Assembly (NCBI RefSeq): GCF_002160025.1
Contig: NZ_NFJU01000018.1
Coordinates: 1 to 64,000 of the forward strand
Length of the DNA stretch: 64,000 bases
From: Anaeromassilibacillus sp. An200
Lineage (GTDB): Bacteria; Bacillota; Clostridia; Oscillospirales; Acutalibacteraceae
Reading direction: 5' to 3'
Position 1 is the stretch's first letter. Each line of letters opens with the position of its first letter. Positions 29,760 through 38,169 of the stretch are shown piece by piece. The position numbers were made by a program, and so were the translations under genes. The notes under the pieces are model-generated. The model was not told where the DNA came from. It saw only the letters and a list, made by a program, of their open reading frames with translations, and ran no database searches.

Positions 29760-31247
29760 ATGTTTAACAACATTCCGGAAGTCAAGCTGGGCCTGATCGC
29801 CGTCAGCCGCGACTGCTTCGTCATCTCCCTGTCGGAGCGCCGCCGCGCTGCCGTGGCCGCCGCCTACAAAGAGCTGGGCGGAGAGATCTACGAGTGCAAG
29901 GTCACCGTGGAAAACGAGAAAGACATGCTCCGCGCTGTTGAGGATGTGAAGGCGGCAGGCTGCACCGCGCTCGTCGTGTTCCTCGGCAACTTCGGCCCCG
30001 AGACGCCCGAGACGCTCATCGCGCAGAACTTTGACGGCCCGGTCATGTATGCCGCCGCCGCCGAGGAGAGCATGAACGACCTGATCAACGGCCGCGGCGA
30101 CGCTTACTGCGGTGTGCTGAACTGCTCCTACAACCTTGGCCTGCGCAAGATCAAGGCTTACATGCCCGAGTATCCCGTGGGCGATGCCGCCGACGTGGCG
30201 AAAATGATCGCGGACTTTGTGCCCGTGGCCCGCGCTCTGATCGGTGTGTCCGGCCTGAAGATCATCACCTTCGGCCCCCGTCCGCAGGACTTCTTCGCCT
30301 GCAACGCTCCCATCAAGCCGCTGTATGACATCGGCGTGGAGATTCAGGAGAACTCCGAGCTGGATCTGCTCGTTTCCTACAAGGAGCACGCGAACGATCC
30401 CCGCATCCCGGAGGTCGTCGAGGATATGGCCAAGGAGCTGGGCGTCGGCAACCAGTACCCGGATCTGCTGCCCCGCATGGCGCAGTATGAGCTGACCCTG
30501 CTCGACTGGATCGACAACAACATCGGCGCCCGAAAGTACGTCGCATTCGCGAACAAGTGCTGGCCCGCGTTCCCGAGCCAGTTCGGCTTTGAGCCCTGCT
30601 ACGTCAACAGCCGCCTTGTTTCCCGCGGCATCCCGGTGGCCTGCGAGGTTGATATCTACGGCGCTCTGAGCGAGTTCATCGGCCTGTGCGTCAGCGGTGA
30701 GGCTGTCACGCTGCTCGACATCAACAACACTGTCCCGAAGGATATGTACGAGGCGGAGATCAAGGGTAAGTACGATTACAAGCTGAACGATACCTTCATG
30801 GGCTTCCACTGCGGCAACACCCCGCTGTGCAAGCTGTGCAGCGACGCGGCTGTGAAGTTCCAGCTGATCCAGAACCGTCTGCTTGAGAACGGCAACACCC
30901 CGGACATCACCCGCGGCACGCTTGAGGGCGACATCGCGGAAAGCCAGATTACCTTCTACCGCCTGCATGGCAGCGCGGACGGCACGCTCCAGGCGTACAT
31001 CGCCCAGGGCGAGGTTCTGCCGGTCAAGACCCGTTCCTTCGGTGGCATCGGCGTGTTCGCCATCCCGGAGATGGGCCGTTTCTACCGTCATGTGCTCGTC
31101 GGCAAGCACTATCCGCACCACGGCGCGGTGGCGTTCCGCCATGTCGGCAAGGCTCTGTTCAGCGTGTTCCAGTACCTCGGCGTACCGGATATCGCGTACA
31201 ACCGCCCCGCCTCCCTGCCCTACGATACGGAGAATCCGTTCTGCTGA
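29760..31247 (+). CDS. L-fucose/L-arabinose isomerase-like protein
   Basis: This 495-residue protein follows the AraA/FucI superfamily plan: an N-terminal Rossmann-like region (EVKLGLIAVSRDCF, VVFLGNFGPETPE), a central region (ACEVDIYGALSEF) and a C-terminal region with FHCGN and HYPHHGAVAF, which provide candidate metal-binding Glu and His residues. Such enzymes convert aldoses to ketoses, which the kinase upstream would then phosphorylate. The exact substrate cannot be read from the sequence. The start at ATG 29760 follows GGAGGG. Confidence 0.8.
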   Translation: MFNNIPEVKLGLIAVSRDCFVISLSERRRAAVAAAYKELGGEIYECKVTVENEKDMLRAVEDVKAAGCTALVVFLGNFGPETPETLIAQNFDGPVMYAAAAEESMNDLINGRGDAYCGVLNCSYNLGLRKIKAYMPEYPVGDAADVAKMIADFVPVARALIGVSGLKIITFGPRPQDFFACNAPIKPLYDIGVEIQENSELDLLVSYKEHANDPRIPEVVEDMAKELGVGNQYPDLLPRMAQYELTLLDWIDNNIGARKYVAFANKCWPAFPSQFGFEPCYVNSRLVSRGIPVACEVDIYGALSEFIGLCVSGEAVTLLDINNTVPKDMYEAEIKGKYDYKLNDTFMGFHCGNTPLCKLCSDAAVKFQLIQNRLLENGNTPDITRGTLEGDIAESQITFYRLHGSADGTLQAYIAQGEVLPVKTRSFGGIGVFAIPEMGRFYRHVLVGKHYPHHGAVAFRHVGKALFSVFQYLGVPDIAYNRPASLPYDTENPFC

Positions 31248-31271
31248 TTTTCCCTCTGATTCGCACCCGTT

Positions 31272-31308
31272 CCCCCGCCGGAGAAATGCCCCCGGCGGGG
31301 GATTTTTG
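31272..31308 (+). terminator. Terminator of the sugar operon
   Basis: CCCCCGCCGG pairs with CCGGCGGGGG, followed by ATTTTTG, 25 bases after the isomerase stop codon. Confidence 0.9.
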
Positions 31309-31322
31309 CGTCCGCGTTCATC

Positions 31323-31351
31323 TTGACAAAACCACCCCGCCGCGCTATAAT
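31323..31351 (+). promoter_or_regulatory. tRNA-Arg promoter
   Basis: Perfect TTGACA (31323-31328) and TATAAT (31346-31351) with a 17-base spacer end 13 bases before the tRNA. Confidence 0.88.
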
Positions 31352-31364
31352 ATTCAAAGTATTT

Positions 31365-31441
31365 CCGCCCATAGCGCAGCTGGATAGAGTGTCAGATTCC
31401 GATTCTGAAGGCCGGGGGTTCGAATCCCTCTGGGCGGGCCA
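31365..31441 (+). tRNA. tRNA-Arg (anticodon CCG)
   Basis: A 77-base tRNA with CCA encoded. The acceptor arm CCGCCCA pairs with TGGGCGG. The anticodon stem TCAGA/TCTGA (31392-31396 and 31404-31408) holds loop TTCCGAT with anticodon CCG at 31399-31401, reading CGG. The T arm GGGGG-TTCGAAT-CCCTC is normal. The D stem GCGC has one imperfect pair. All downstream sequence is conjugative element, so the 3' end of this gene is the likely attachment site. Confidence 0.93.
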
Positions 31442-31445
31442 TGAA

Positions 31446-31478
31446 GGGACGACAAAATAGATGTCGTCCCGTTTTTTT
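31446..31478 (+). terminator. tRNA-Arg terminator
   Basis: GGGACGACA (31446-31454) pairs with TGTCGTCCC (31462-31470) followed by G and seven T. It lies inside the presumed element, so the element supplies the terminator for the host tRNA. Confidence 0.9.
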
Positions 31479-31574
31479 CAGGTTTCATGCGGGTTTGCGG
31501 GCTTTTTGAGCCCGAATTTTCAAGTGCGCTGCACCGTAGATGTCCAAACCCTGAAATCAGATATTTTTCCCTTT

Positions 31575-31620
31575 GCGGAGCCTTCCGTCCGTTTTTTCGG
31601 GCAAAAAGGCTCCGCTTTTT
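31575..31620 (+). terminator. Hairpin terminator in ICE left end
   Basis: GCGGAGCCTT (31575-31584) pairs with AAGGCTCCGC (31606-31615) then TTTTT. No gene ends here, so it may shield the ICE from host transcription. Confidence 0.75.
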
Positions 31621-32121
31621 GCGTTTTGAGGACAATTCATCGCTGCGGAACAGGTAGAATTTCACAGCGGTTTACAAGGGCACCACCGCACCATTCACGC
31701 CTGTGGCTCAGGCGGCGGATCGCACCAAAATTTTTCGTGATACTTCCCCAAAATGCTCGCCAATCCGGAAAGGATTGCCTGCGCTTTTTGGTTGTCTCGC
31801 AAAAAATTTTTTGGCCCGCTCCACCACCTGGAATGGTACGGTGCTGCCCTAGATAGATGTTACAATTCGGAAACGGATCTGCTTTTTTCAGGGTTCCGGG
31901 TACATGGGGGTAGTATACCCTTTTGCAGGAACTTACGAAAATCTGCTCTTCTCCCCCTCTCCACACCTCTCCCCCGTATCTCTTACCGGCTGGGAAAGAA
32001 CAGATCCGCTTCCCATCAGCTTCTTCCCTTTCTCACAAAGAGTCCGGATGCCATCTTCTGTGCTCCGGGCTCTTTTTCTGTCCACAGGAAATCATCGGAT
32101 TCACAAAGGAGGCGTTTCATC

Positions 32122-33060
32122 ATGAACATCGGAATCGATCATGGCTATTCTGCCGTGAAAACAAGACATTTTTCCTTTCCAGCCGGTATCTCCGCTTACT
32201 CCTACGAACCGTACACGCTGCAGAACACGCTGGAGTACGGCGGGCAGTATTTTGTCTGCGGCACCGGCAGACAGCCAATCCTTCGAAACAAAACAGAAAA
32301 CCGCAATTATTATCTCCTGACCCTCGCGGTCATAGCGAAAGAAATCAGACAGCGCGGTGAAAAAACAGAGTGCTCTGTCACGATTGGGGCCGGGCTGCCC
32401 CTGACGCTGTTCGGCAGAGAGAAAAAAGCATTTCGTGAGTATCTCCTGTATCCGGAAAAGCCGGAAGACAGCCTGTCTCCTGTATGCTTCAAATTTGAGG
32501 GCGTGCCATACCGAATCACCGTTCAGGATGTGAAGCTGTTTCCACAGGGCTATTCTGCTCTGGCTGTTCATCCTGAGCTGCTGCGGGATGAGCCTTCCGT
32601 GCTGCTCATGGATATCGGAGGATGGACAGTGGATCTCATGCGGCTCGACAAAGGTATTCCGGACGCGTCCACCTGCCGCAGTCTCGAGCTCGGCATGATC
32701 CGCTGCGTGGATGAGATCCGCGAACAGGTGCGGCGGGATACCGGGCTGTCCCTCACCGACGCCCAGACAGAGCGGATCCTGTCCGGAAAGCCGTGCAGCC
32801 TTCCGGAAGAAACCAGGGCTATCGTCCGGCGGCAGGGACGGCTGTACACGGAGCGCCTGTTTTCCGCGGTCACGGAAGCCGGGTTTGACTGCAGAGCACT
32901 GCCGGTTATCCTGATGGGAGGAGGGGCATCGCTGGTCAGGAAGAGCGTTGAGCCCCAGGACGGCCTGTGTCGGGCGATTTACCTGACGAACGACAAGCTG
33001 AACGCGGAAGGGTTTGAACGAATCCTGGAGCAAATGTCGGGCGAAGTAAAAAAGGTATGA
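32122..33060 (+). CDS. parM: ParM-like actin-family segregation ATPase
   Basis: This 312-residue protein has the actin/Hsp70 ATPase fold: phosphate-1 loop NIGIDHGYSAVKT at the start, phosphate-2 loop LMDIGGWTVDLM near residue 160, and the adenosine loop ILMGGGASLV near 270. ParM proteins polymerise to push plasmid copies apart. An ATG at 32122 follows AAAGGAGG. Finding it on an ICE suggests that the excised circle is actively kept or that it helps DNA processing during transfer. The small gene overlapping its end is probably its DNA-binding partner. Confidence 0.82.
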   Translation: MNIGIDHGYSAVKTRHFSFPAGISAYSYEPYTLQNTLEYGGQYFVCGTGRQPILRNKTENRNYYLLTLAVIAKEIRQRGEKTECSVTIGAGLPLTLFGREKKAFREYLLYPEKPEDSLSPVCFKFEGVPYRITVQDVKLFPQGYSALAVHPELLRDEPSVLLMDIGGWTVDLMRLDKGIPDASTCRSLELGMIRCVDEIREQVRRDTGLSLTDAQTERILSGKPCSLPEETRAIVRRQGRLYTERLFSAVTEAGFDCRALPVILMGGGASLVRKSVEPQDGLCRAIYLTNDKLNAEGFERILEQMSGEVKKV

Positions 33061-33389
33061 CAAGGCCCCAATTCACATTCCGGCCCAATCTGCAGAAGGA
33101 GGACCATCGACGGGCATGGGAAATTCTGCAGGCTGTTCCGGAGCGGCAAAAAAGCGCCTTTCTTGTTCAGGCCATTCTCTTCCGTGAAAATGAAAATCCC
33201 GTTCGCCAAACGTGTTCGGAGGCTTCCCCGTCCGCAAACAATACAGAGGAAGAAGCTTCGCGTGAATCGTTGGAAACACTCCTTCGCCGCATACTCCGTG
33301 AAGAGCTTTCCTCCGTTTCGCCACAGGCAGCAGACGAGACAGAGGTTCCGCGGGAGATGATGAATTTTCTCAGTACTCTGGCGGATTGA
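33057..33389 (+). CDS. Small ParM partner, possible ParR
   Basis: This 110-residue acidic, mostly helical protein overlaps the ParM stop codon by four bases (ATGA). The first 45 residues (FRPNLQKEDHRRAWEILQAVPERQKSAF) are typical of small DNA-binding or centromere-binding partners, which are encoded directly after ParM-type ATPases. The C-terminal part is rich in Glu and Ser. I do not see a clear ribbon-helix-helix pattern, so ParR is a positional inference. Confidence 0.55.
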   Translation: MTRPQFTFRPNLQKEDHRRAWEILQAVPERQKSAFLVQAILFRENENPVRQTCSEASPSANNTEEEASRESLETLLRRILREELSSVSPQAADETEVPREMMNFLSTLAD

Positions 33390-33507
33390 GGCTTGTCAGA
33401 TATGCTTCGTTTGTCCGGGAAACTTGATTGCTTCTGGTCATAGCTTTCTTCCTTCGTTTGCAGTATGCTTGTGCTGCCACAAAACAAAACGAGGGGGGAA
33501 AACAAAA

Positions 33508-33912
33508 ATGGAGACAAAAGGGCTTACCTGTAAGATTCCACTGGAGCTTCACAGCCGCATCACCGATGAAATTCAGCGGACGGAAAGCACTCTGGGAAAA
33601 TTTATTGAAAAGATCATTCTGGAACACTATGAGCGGGAGGAGAGAAATCAAATGGATAAAGGAAGAACGCTGGCATTTTCCATCTCGGAGGAGCTGTTTC
33701 AGCAGATCAAAGGGTATCTGGCACGGTATGAGGAGGCCTACGGCAGACGGCTGACACAGAAGGAGTTTGTCGTGAGCCTGATTCAGCAGGCTCTGGAGGA
33801 AGCCGATGAGGAATTTGAGGCGGCTCGCGCCGGACAAAAGGCCGAGGAAACCGCCCGTGAGGACGACGGAGAGGAAATGGAGGCTGACGTTTCAGAAAAC
33901 ACCTGCGAATAA
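33508..33912 (+). CDS. Tandem ribbon-helix-helix-like protein
   Basis: This 134-residue protein seems to hold two short ribbon-helix-helix-like units: LTCKIPLELHSRITDEIQRTESTLGKFIEKII (residues 6-37) and LAFSISEELFQQIKGYLARYEEAYGRRLTQKEFVVSLIQQAL (51-92), each a strand followed by two helices. The tail is acidic. Similar proteins occur near the front of Oscillospiraceae ICEs and may regulate transfer or partition. The gene is followed by a strong terminator. Confidence 0.65.
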   Translation: METKGLTCKIPLELHSRITDEIQRTESTLGKFIEKIILEHYEREERNQMDKGRTLAFSISEELFQQIKGYLARYEEAYGRRLTQKEFVVSLIQQALEEADEEFEAARAGQKAEETAREDDGEEMEADVSENTCE

Positions 33913-33926
33913 CAAAAACCAGCTGT

Positions 33927-33963
33927 GCCCGGGAAGATCTTACCGTCTTCCCGGGCTTTTTTC
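33927..33963 (+). terminator. Rho-independent terminator
   Basis: GCCCGGGAAGA (33927-33937) pairs with TCTTCCCGGGC (33945-33955) followed by six or more T. It closes the parM gene cluster. Confidence 0.92.
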
Positions 33964-34038
33964 GTTTAAGGAGGGATGTCCCATGCGCTGATGAGCATTG
34001 CCGAAAATACATCTTGAAGGGAGAGTGAAGGGAAAACC

Positions 34039-35037
34039 ATCCGTTTTCTCGATATGTTCGCCGGCATTGGCGGTTTCCGGGAGGGACTGACAAGAGCCGG
34101 AGGTTTTGTATGCGTGGGACACTGCGAGCTGGACAGAAACGCTGAGCGCAGCTACCGCGCACTGTTTGACACGAAGGGAGAGTGGTACTGCGAAGATATC
34201 CGAAACGCTGAACCGGAGCAGCTGCCCGAGTTTGACCTGCTCTGCGGAGGATTTCCCTGCCAATCTTTTTCTGTTGCAGGACATCGGGGAGGTTTCTCTG
34301 ACCCAAGAGGCACGCTTTTCTTTGAGCTTGCCCGGCTGGCTGAAGCGCGAAAGCCTGCATATCTGTTGTTTGAGAACGTACCCGGCCTGCTTTACCATGA
34401 CCGCGGCAGGACGTTTGCGGCGATCCTCCATGAGCTGGAAGGAATGGGGTATGGTCTGGAATGGCAGGTGCTTAACAGCAGGGATTTTGGCGTCCCCCAG
34501 TCAAGAAAAAGGGTGTACCTTATCGGATATCTTGATGAGAGATGTCGAGGAAAAGTATTTCCTTTCACAGAAACAGCTGGAACGTCTCTTAAACAAATCC
34601 GTTCCGGTTCGCAGGGAGAAAGAGTCTACTCCTGCGAAGGAGTAAGCTGTACGCTTTCTTCCGAAGCGGGAGGCTTTGGAGGCCGAACCGGACTGTATGA
34701 GGTTTCACAGGACAACCTCTGCTGTGTGGATATGAACGAGAAACCTGAATTCACAAGCTACGCCCGATGTGTCATGGCCAAACAAAACGGCGGGATTCGA
34801 AAACGCAGGCGGGAGGCGTCGGGGGTCTGGGATGGCAAACGAATCCGCCGCCTGACGCCCCGGGAGTGCCTGCGTCTGCAGGGATGGACAGATGACCGGA
34901 TTGACCGGATCGTTTCTCTGCAGTCGGATTCCCAGATTTACAAACAGGCGGGGAACGGCGTAACCGTCCATGTTGTGGAAGCCATCGGCCGCAGGCTGGC
35001 GGCTGTCCACCGGGAGGTGATGGAAGGATCGATCTGA
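34039..35037 (+). CDS. C5-cytosine DNA methyltransferase
   Basis: This 332-residue enzyme methylates cytosine in DNA using S-adenosylmethionine. Motif I is FLDMFAGIGGFREGL at the N-terminus, the catalytic loop is CGGFPCQSFSVAG near residue 68, ENVPGLL follows near 110, and motif VIII (QSRKRVYLIGY) and the late TPRECLRLQGW and KQAGNGVTV are present. No restriction partner is near, so it is probably an orphan or anti-restriction enzyme. The only reasonable start is ATC at 34039, six bases after GAAGGG; a later ATG (34054) would cut into motif I. Confidence 0.9.
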   Translation: MRFLDMFAGIGGFREGLTRAGGFVCVGHCELDRNAERSYRALFDTKGEWYCEDIRNAEPEQLPEFDLLCGGFPCQSFSVAGHRGGFSDPRGTLFFELARLAEARKPAYLLFENVPGLLYHDRGRTFAAILHELEGMGYGLEWQVLNSRDFGVPQSRKRVYLIGYLDERCRGKVFPFTETAGTSLKQIRSGSQGERVYSCEGVSCTLSSEAGGFGGRTGLYEVSQDNLCCVDMNEKPEFTSYARCVMAKQNGGIRKRRREASGVWDGKRIRRLTPRECLRLQGWTDDRIDRIVSLQSDSQIYKQAGNGVTVHVVEAIGRRLAAVHREVMEGSI

Positions 35038-35978
35038 AGGACCAGTTTTTTGGGTGCGAGATCGAAATGACCGGAATTACCCGAAAGCAGGCGGCGGAAG
35101 CGGTGGCGGCTCTGTTCGGCACCACCGCAGTCCACCTTCGTTCCTCCCGTACCTACGATCCATGGGAGGTAAATGACCTTCAGGGAAAGACCTGGCGCTT
35201 TGTGTACGACGGCAGCATTCGCACAACATATTCGGAGGGACGCCGTCAGGCTGAGATTCGCAGCAGAGAATACAGTGTGGAAATGAATTCTCCGAAGCTT
35301 TCCTATGAGGAAATGGGAAAGCTTCAGGAAGTGGTGCGCTGTCTTCGCAGGGCGGGCGCCGTTGTCAACGAAAGCTGCGGGATGCATGTCCATGTGGACG
35401 CCTCCCAACATACCTCCCTGAGCCTCAAAAACGCTCTTTCCATTATGTATTCAAAAGAGGACATCCTGTTCAAGGCGCTCAATGTTAATGAAAGACGAGT
35501 GGAACGCTGGTGCCAGAAGGTCCGCGAACCGATGCTGGAAAAGATCCGTAAAATGCCTACCGGAATGACTATGGAGCAGCTGAAGCGGGCGTGGTACGGC
35601 GGAGAAGACGGAAGCTATGAGCACTATCACTGGACCCGGTATTACGCGCTCAATCTTCACTCTGTGTTTTACCGGGGAACGCTGGAGTGGAGATGCTTTG
35701 AAAGCACGCTGCATGCCGGAAGAGTCAGGGCGAACATCACGCTCGCTCTGGCTATCTCTGCTCAGGCAATCAATCAGAAAAAGACGCTCATGCGCAAGAC
35801 GGAGATCAGTGAAAACCCGGCGTTTACATTCCGCACCTTTTTGCTGCGGCTTGGCCTGATTGGCCCGGAGTACAAGAATGTGCGGCAGCATCTGCTGGAA
35901 AATCTGCCGGGCGATCGGGCATGGCGGTATGACAAGACCCGGTACCCCAGCCTGAATCAGAGAAGAAACGAGAGGTGA
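35034..35978 (+). CDS. Amidoligase-family protein
   Basis: This 314-residue protein belongs to the amidoligase (COOH-NH2 ligase) family, ATP-grasp-related enzymes thought to form amide bonds on peptides. It starts with KDQFFGCEIEMTGITR, where the EIE residues are the conserved metal site, and has CGMHVHVD near residue 110 and YYALNLH...TLEWRCFEST near 203-225. The start appears to be CTG 35034, five bases after GGAAGGA; the first ATG (35067) would remove the EIE motif. It overlaps the methyltransferase stop and is followed by a gamma-glutamylcyclotransferase-like gene. Confidence 0.87.
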   Translation: MKDQFFGCEIEMTGITRKQAAEAVAALFGTTAVHLRSSRTYDPWEVNDLQGKTWRFVYDGSIRTTYSEGRRQAEIRSREYSVEMNSPKLSYEEMGKLQEVVRCLRRAGAVVNESCGMHVHVDASQHTSLSLKNALSIMYSKEDILFKALNVNERRVERWCQKVREPMLEKIRKMPTGMTMEQLKRAWYGGEDGSYEHYHWTRYYALNLHSVFYRGTLEWRCFESTLHAGRVRANITLALAISAQAINQKKTLMRKTEISENPAFTFRTFLLRLGLIGPEYKNVRQHLLENLPGDRAWRYDKTRYPSLNQRRNER

Positions 35979-35983
35979 TTCCC

Positions 35984-36496
35984 ATCGACAGTAAATTGTA
36001 TTTTGCCTATGGTTCCAACATGAACGACGAACAGATGGAATTCCGTTGTCCCGATGCGGAGGCGGTCGGAACGGTCTGTCTGGAGGGTTACCGGCTCGCG
36101 TTCCGCTCCAACGGGACAGGACGCGGCGTGGCAACCATTCTTCCAGACGAAACCGGACGGGTAGAGGGCGTGCTCTGGAAAATCAGTGCGGATGATGAAC
36201 GCCATCTGGATCTTTACGAGGGTTATCCGAGCCTCTACGGGAAGGAAACGGTAGAGGTGAAGGGAAGGGACGGAACACTCCTTCCCGTCATGGCGTATAC
36301 GATGACGGAACGGTTCCGCGGAAATCCCGCCCGGCCCTCCACCGGCTATCTGCATGGGATTCTTACGGGCTGTGCGGAGCATGGCATTGAAATGGACTCC
36401 GTACTGGATGCGGTGAGGGAAGCTGTCCGCGAATCAGCGGATCGGGAGCTTTTCCAAAAGAGAGCGCCCAAAATGGATGAAAAACAGGAACGATAG
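35984..36496 (+). CDS. Gamma-glutamylcyclotransferase-like (AIG2) protein
   Basis: This 170-residue protein has the AIG2/GGCT fold with the signature KLYFAYGSNMNDEQM at its start, a substrate-loop glycine region, and VEGVLWKISADDERHLDLYEG, which holds the catalytic Glu/Asp pair. These enzymes release 5-oxoproline from gamma-glutamyl amides. Pairing with an amidoligase suggests that one adds and the other removes a gamma-glutamyl-type bond. ATC 35984 stands where ATG is expected, six bases after GAGGTG; GTG 35975 is the alternative start. Confidence 0.83.
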   Translation: MDSKLYFAYGSNMNDEQMEFRCPDAEAVGTVCLEGYRLAFRSNGTGRGVATILPDETGRVEGVLWKISADDERHLDLYEGYPSLYGKETVEVKGRDGTLLPVMAYTMTERFRGNPARPSTGYLHGILTGCAEHGIEMDSVLDAVREAVRESADRELFQKRAPKMDEKQER

Positions 36497-36519
36497 AAAT
36501 TTGAGGGAGTGAATAAGGT

Positions 36520-37356
36520 GTGAAGACAAAATTGTGCGCCCTGCTGGTATGCGTGATGACCTTCTGTACCGGCATGGCAGTGCCTGCCGCGGTGGAGGAA
36601 CACGGCGGGAGCATCATCAAGACCTATGAGCTCGCGCCGGAGGAAAGCCCGCAGCTCCTGATCGAGGAACCTTTTGAACGAGATGGATTTCTCTATGAGT
36701 ATGATGGGATGACGCAGGAGCCTGTCTCAAAAACGGAGAGCAAAAGCGTCTCCCAGACAGTAACAGTCGAATCCGGAAGCGCCAAAACAGAGGAAAATCT
36801 GGCGCTGCTGGCCGGCTCCATCCCCTACGAGGCGGACGGGTACACGGGAACGCTGACGCTCCTCCCCGCCTCCATCCATACAGAGGCAAAGGGCTATGCG
36901 ACCCGCTCCTACACGGTATCAGACACCCGGACCTACACCAACCTCGCCTACAACGATCCGTCACTCATCCCACAGGCCGTGGAGAAAAACGGTCTGACGC
37001 TTGCGCTGACCGGCGTCACCTGGCACGGTGAGGGCGGAACAGGAGCAAACGGATCGCTGATCCCCACCAGCTACACAGCGACGGCAAGCTATTCCGGCAC
37101 AGGCAGCACCCGGTACGCAACAGGGTATCTGACGACGGCGGACTATGCCGGAACCGTCACAAAGACAGTAACAGAGAAAATCTTATATGAAGTAGAGTAC
37201 CGCGGAACCCCCATCCCAGAGCCGGAACCCGAACCGCAGGAGGAGAATCCCTCTCTTCCCCTCTGGATTCCCATCGGCGCGGGAGCCGTCCTGCTTGGCG
37301 GCGGGACAGCCGGAGCCGTTCTGGCGGTGCGGAAAAGGAGGAATTTGACCCGATGA
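36520..37356 (+). CDS. Secreted membrane-anchored protein, unknown
   Basis: This 278-residue protein has a signal peptide (about residues 1-23), an extracellular beta-rich region, a PEPEPEPQ spacer, and one C-terminal membrane helix (LWIPIGAGAVLLGGGTAGAV) with a basic tail. There is no LPxTG motif. It starts at GTG 36520 after GAGGGAG. The next gene, a sortase, overlaps by four bases, so it probably works with that surface module. I do not recognise the ectodomain. Confidence 0.75.
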   Translation: MKTKLCALLVCVMTFCTGMAVPAAVEEHGGSIIKTYELAPEESPQLLIEEPFERDGFLYEYDGMTQEPVSKTESKSVSQTVTVESGSAKTEENLALLAGSIPYEADGYTGTLTLLPASIHTEAKGYATRSYTVSDTRTYTNLAYNDPSLIPQAVEKNGLTLALTGVTWHGEGGTGANGSLIPTSYTATASYSGTGSTRYATGYLTTADYAGTVTKTVTEKILYEVEYRGTPIPEPEPEPQEENPSLPLWIPIGAGAVLLGGGTAGAVLAVRKRRNLTR

Positions 37357-38090
37357 ATAAGAAGAAAGTATGCGCGATTCTCGCCGCCCTTTGCCTGTCG
37401 GTGGGGATCTGTATGCCGGTTTCCGCAGCCGGAAATCCGAATGTCACGGTGTTTGAGGCAGAAGCCGGTTCCTTCTATTATCCTGCCTCGGATGCCAAGC
37501 TTCTCCACGACGGCCATGGGAACTTCACCGTTTCCGGTCTGACCGGCGGCGCCATTTCGTCCGATGACTTTTTTACCACCGTCATTACGCCCGAAACGGA
37601 TTCCGGTGGACTGACGATCGACTCGTCCGGATACCCTGTCACACCTTCCTCGTGGCAGGGATCGTCGTCTTCCGGCAGAGCGGCAGATAGCAGTACCATG
37701 TTCACTGTGCCGGAGGGAAGCCAGCTCGGCACAGTGACGCTCCGGGGACGGAGCATCCGTGTGTATGAGGGGACAACCGACAGCAATCTTCTCAAGGGTG
37801 CGGGACATTTCATCGGGACAAGCGCATGGGACGGAAATGTCTGTCTTTGCGGTCACAATCGGGGACCCAACGCGTGGTTTTCAGCACTCATTTGTTTGAC
37901 CCTCGGTGAACAAATCACCTATCAGACGCCGCTCGGCGTGAGGACGTATCAGGTGACCGATACACGCATCGTTTCCGTGAATGACTTGTCCCCTCTGACC
38001 GGATCGGCGGAAAATCAGCTTACCCTTGTCACCTGCGTTGCCAACCGGCCGGATGTGCGGTTGATTGTGACGGCAGTAAATATTGGATAA
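37353..38090 (+). CDS. Secreted sortase-like transpeptidase
   Basis: This 245-residue protein has a signal peptide (cleavage probably after VSAAG) and a C-terminal sortase domain. The catalytic His is in LCGHNRG, the Cys in LTLVTCVANRPDVRL, where the following Arg completes the triad. Unlike most sortases it has no obvious membrane anchor beyond the signal sequence. The adhesin two genes downstream ends in YPKTGY, a possible substrate. ATG 37353 overlaps the preceding stop codon. Confidence 0.83.
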   Translation: MNKKKVCAILAALCLSVGICMPVSAAGNPNVTVFEAEAGSFYYPASDAKLLHDGHGNFTVSGLTGGAISSDDFFTTVITPETDSGGLTIDSSGYPVTPSSWQGSSSSGRAADSSTMFTVPEGSQLGTVTLRGRSIRVYEGTTDSNLLKGAGHFIGTSAWDGNVCLCGHNRGPNAWFSALICLTLGEQITYQTPLGVRTYQVTDTRIVSVNDLSPLTGSAENQLTLVTCVANRPDVRLIVTAVNIG

Positions 38091-38169
38091 ACAGCCTGTT
38101 TTTACTTCCCTATTGCAATCCGTTGTGATATACTGACGGTAGAATTACAATGGAGGAGGATGGGTTAAG

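Larger units (their letters stand above)
31442..32121. other. 680-base gene-free left end of the ICE
   Basis: No convincing gene. It begins with the tRNA terminator, contains a second hairpin terminator at 31575-31620, a GGGTA-GTA-TACCC palindrome (31908-31920), and a third terminator-like hairpin near 32039-32082 just before the ParM gene. It could hold the left attachment site and a centromere-like parC for ParM, but I see no clear iterons. Confidence 0.55.

Noticed and set aside
31354-31665. Minus-strand frame of 103 codons over the tRNA
   Set aside because: It contains the translated antisense of tRNA-Arg and crosses its terminator; such frames are well-known false genes.
31753-32121. 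N-terminal extension of the ParM gene
   Set aside because: The frame is open, but ATG 32122 has an AAAGGAGG site and the actin motif starts there; the upstream part crosses a terminator-like hairpin.
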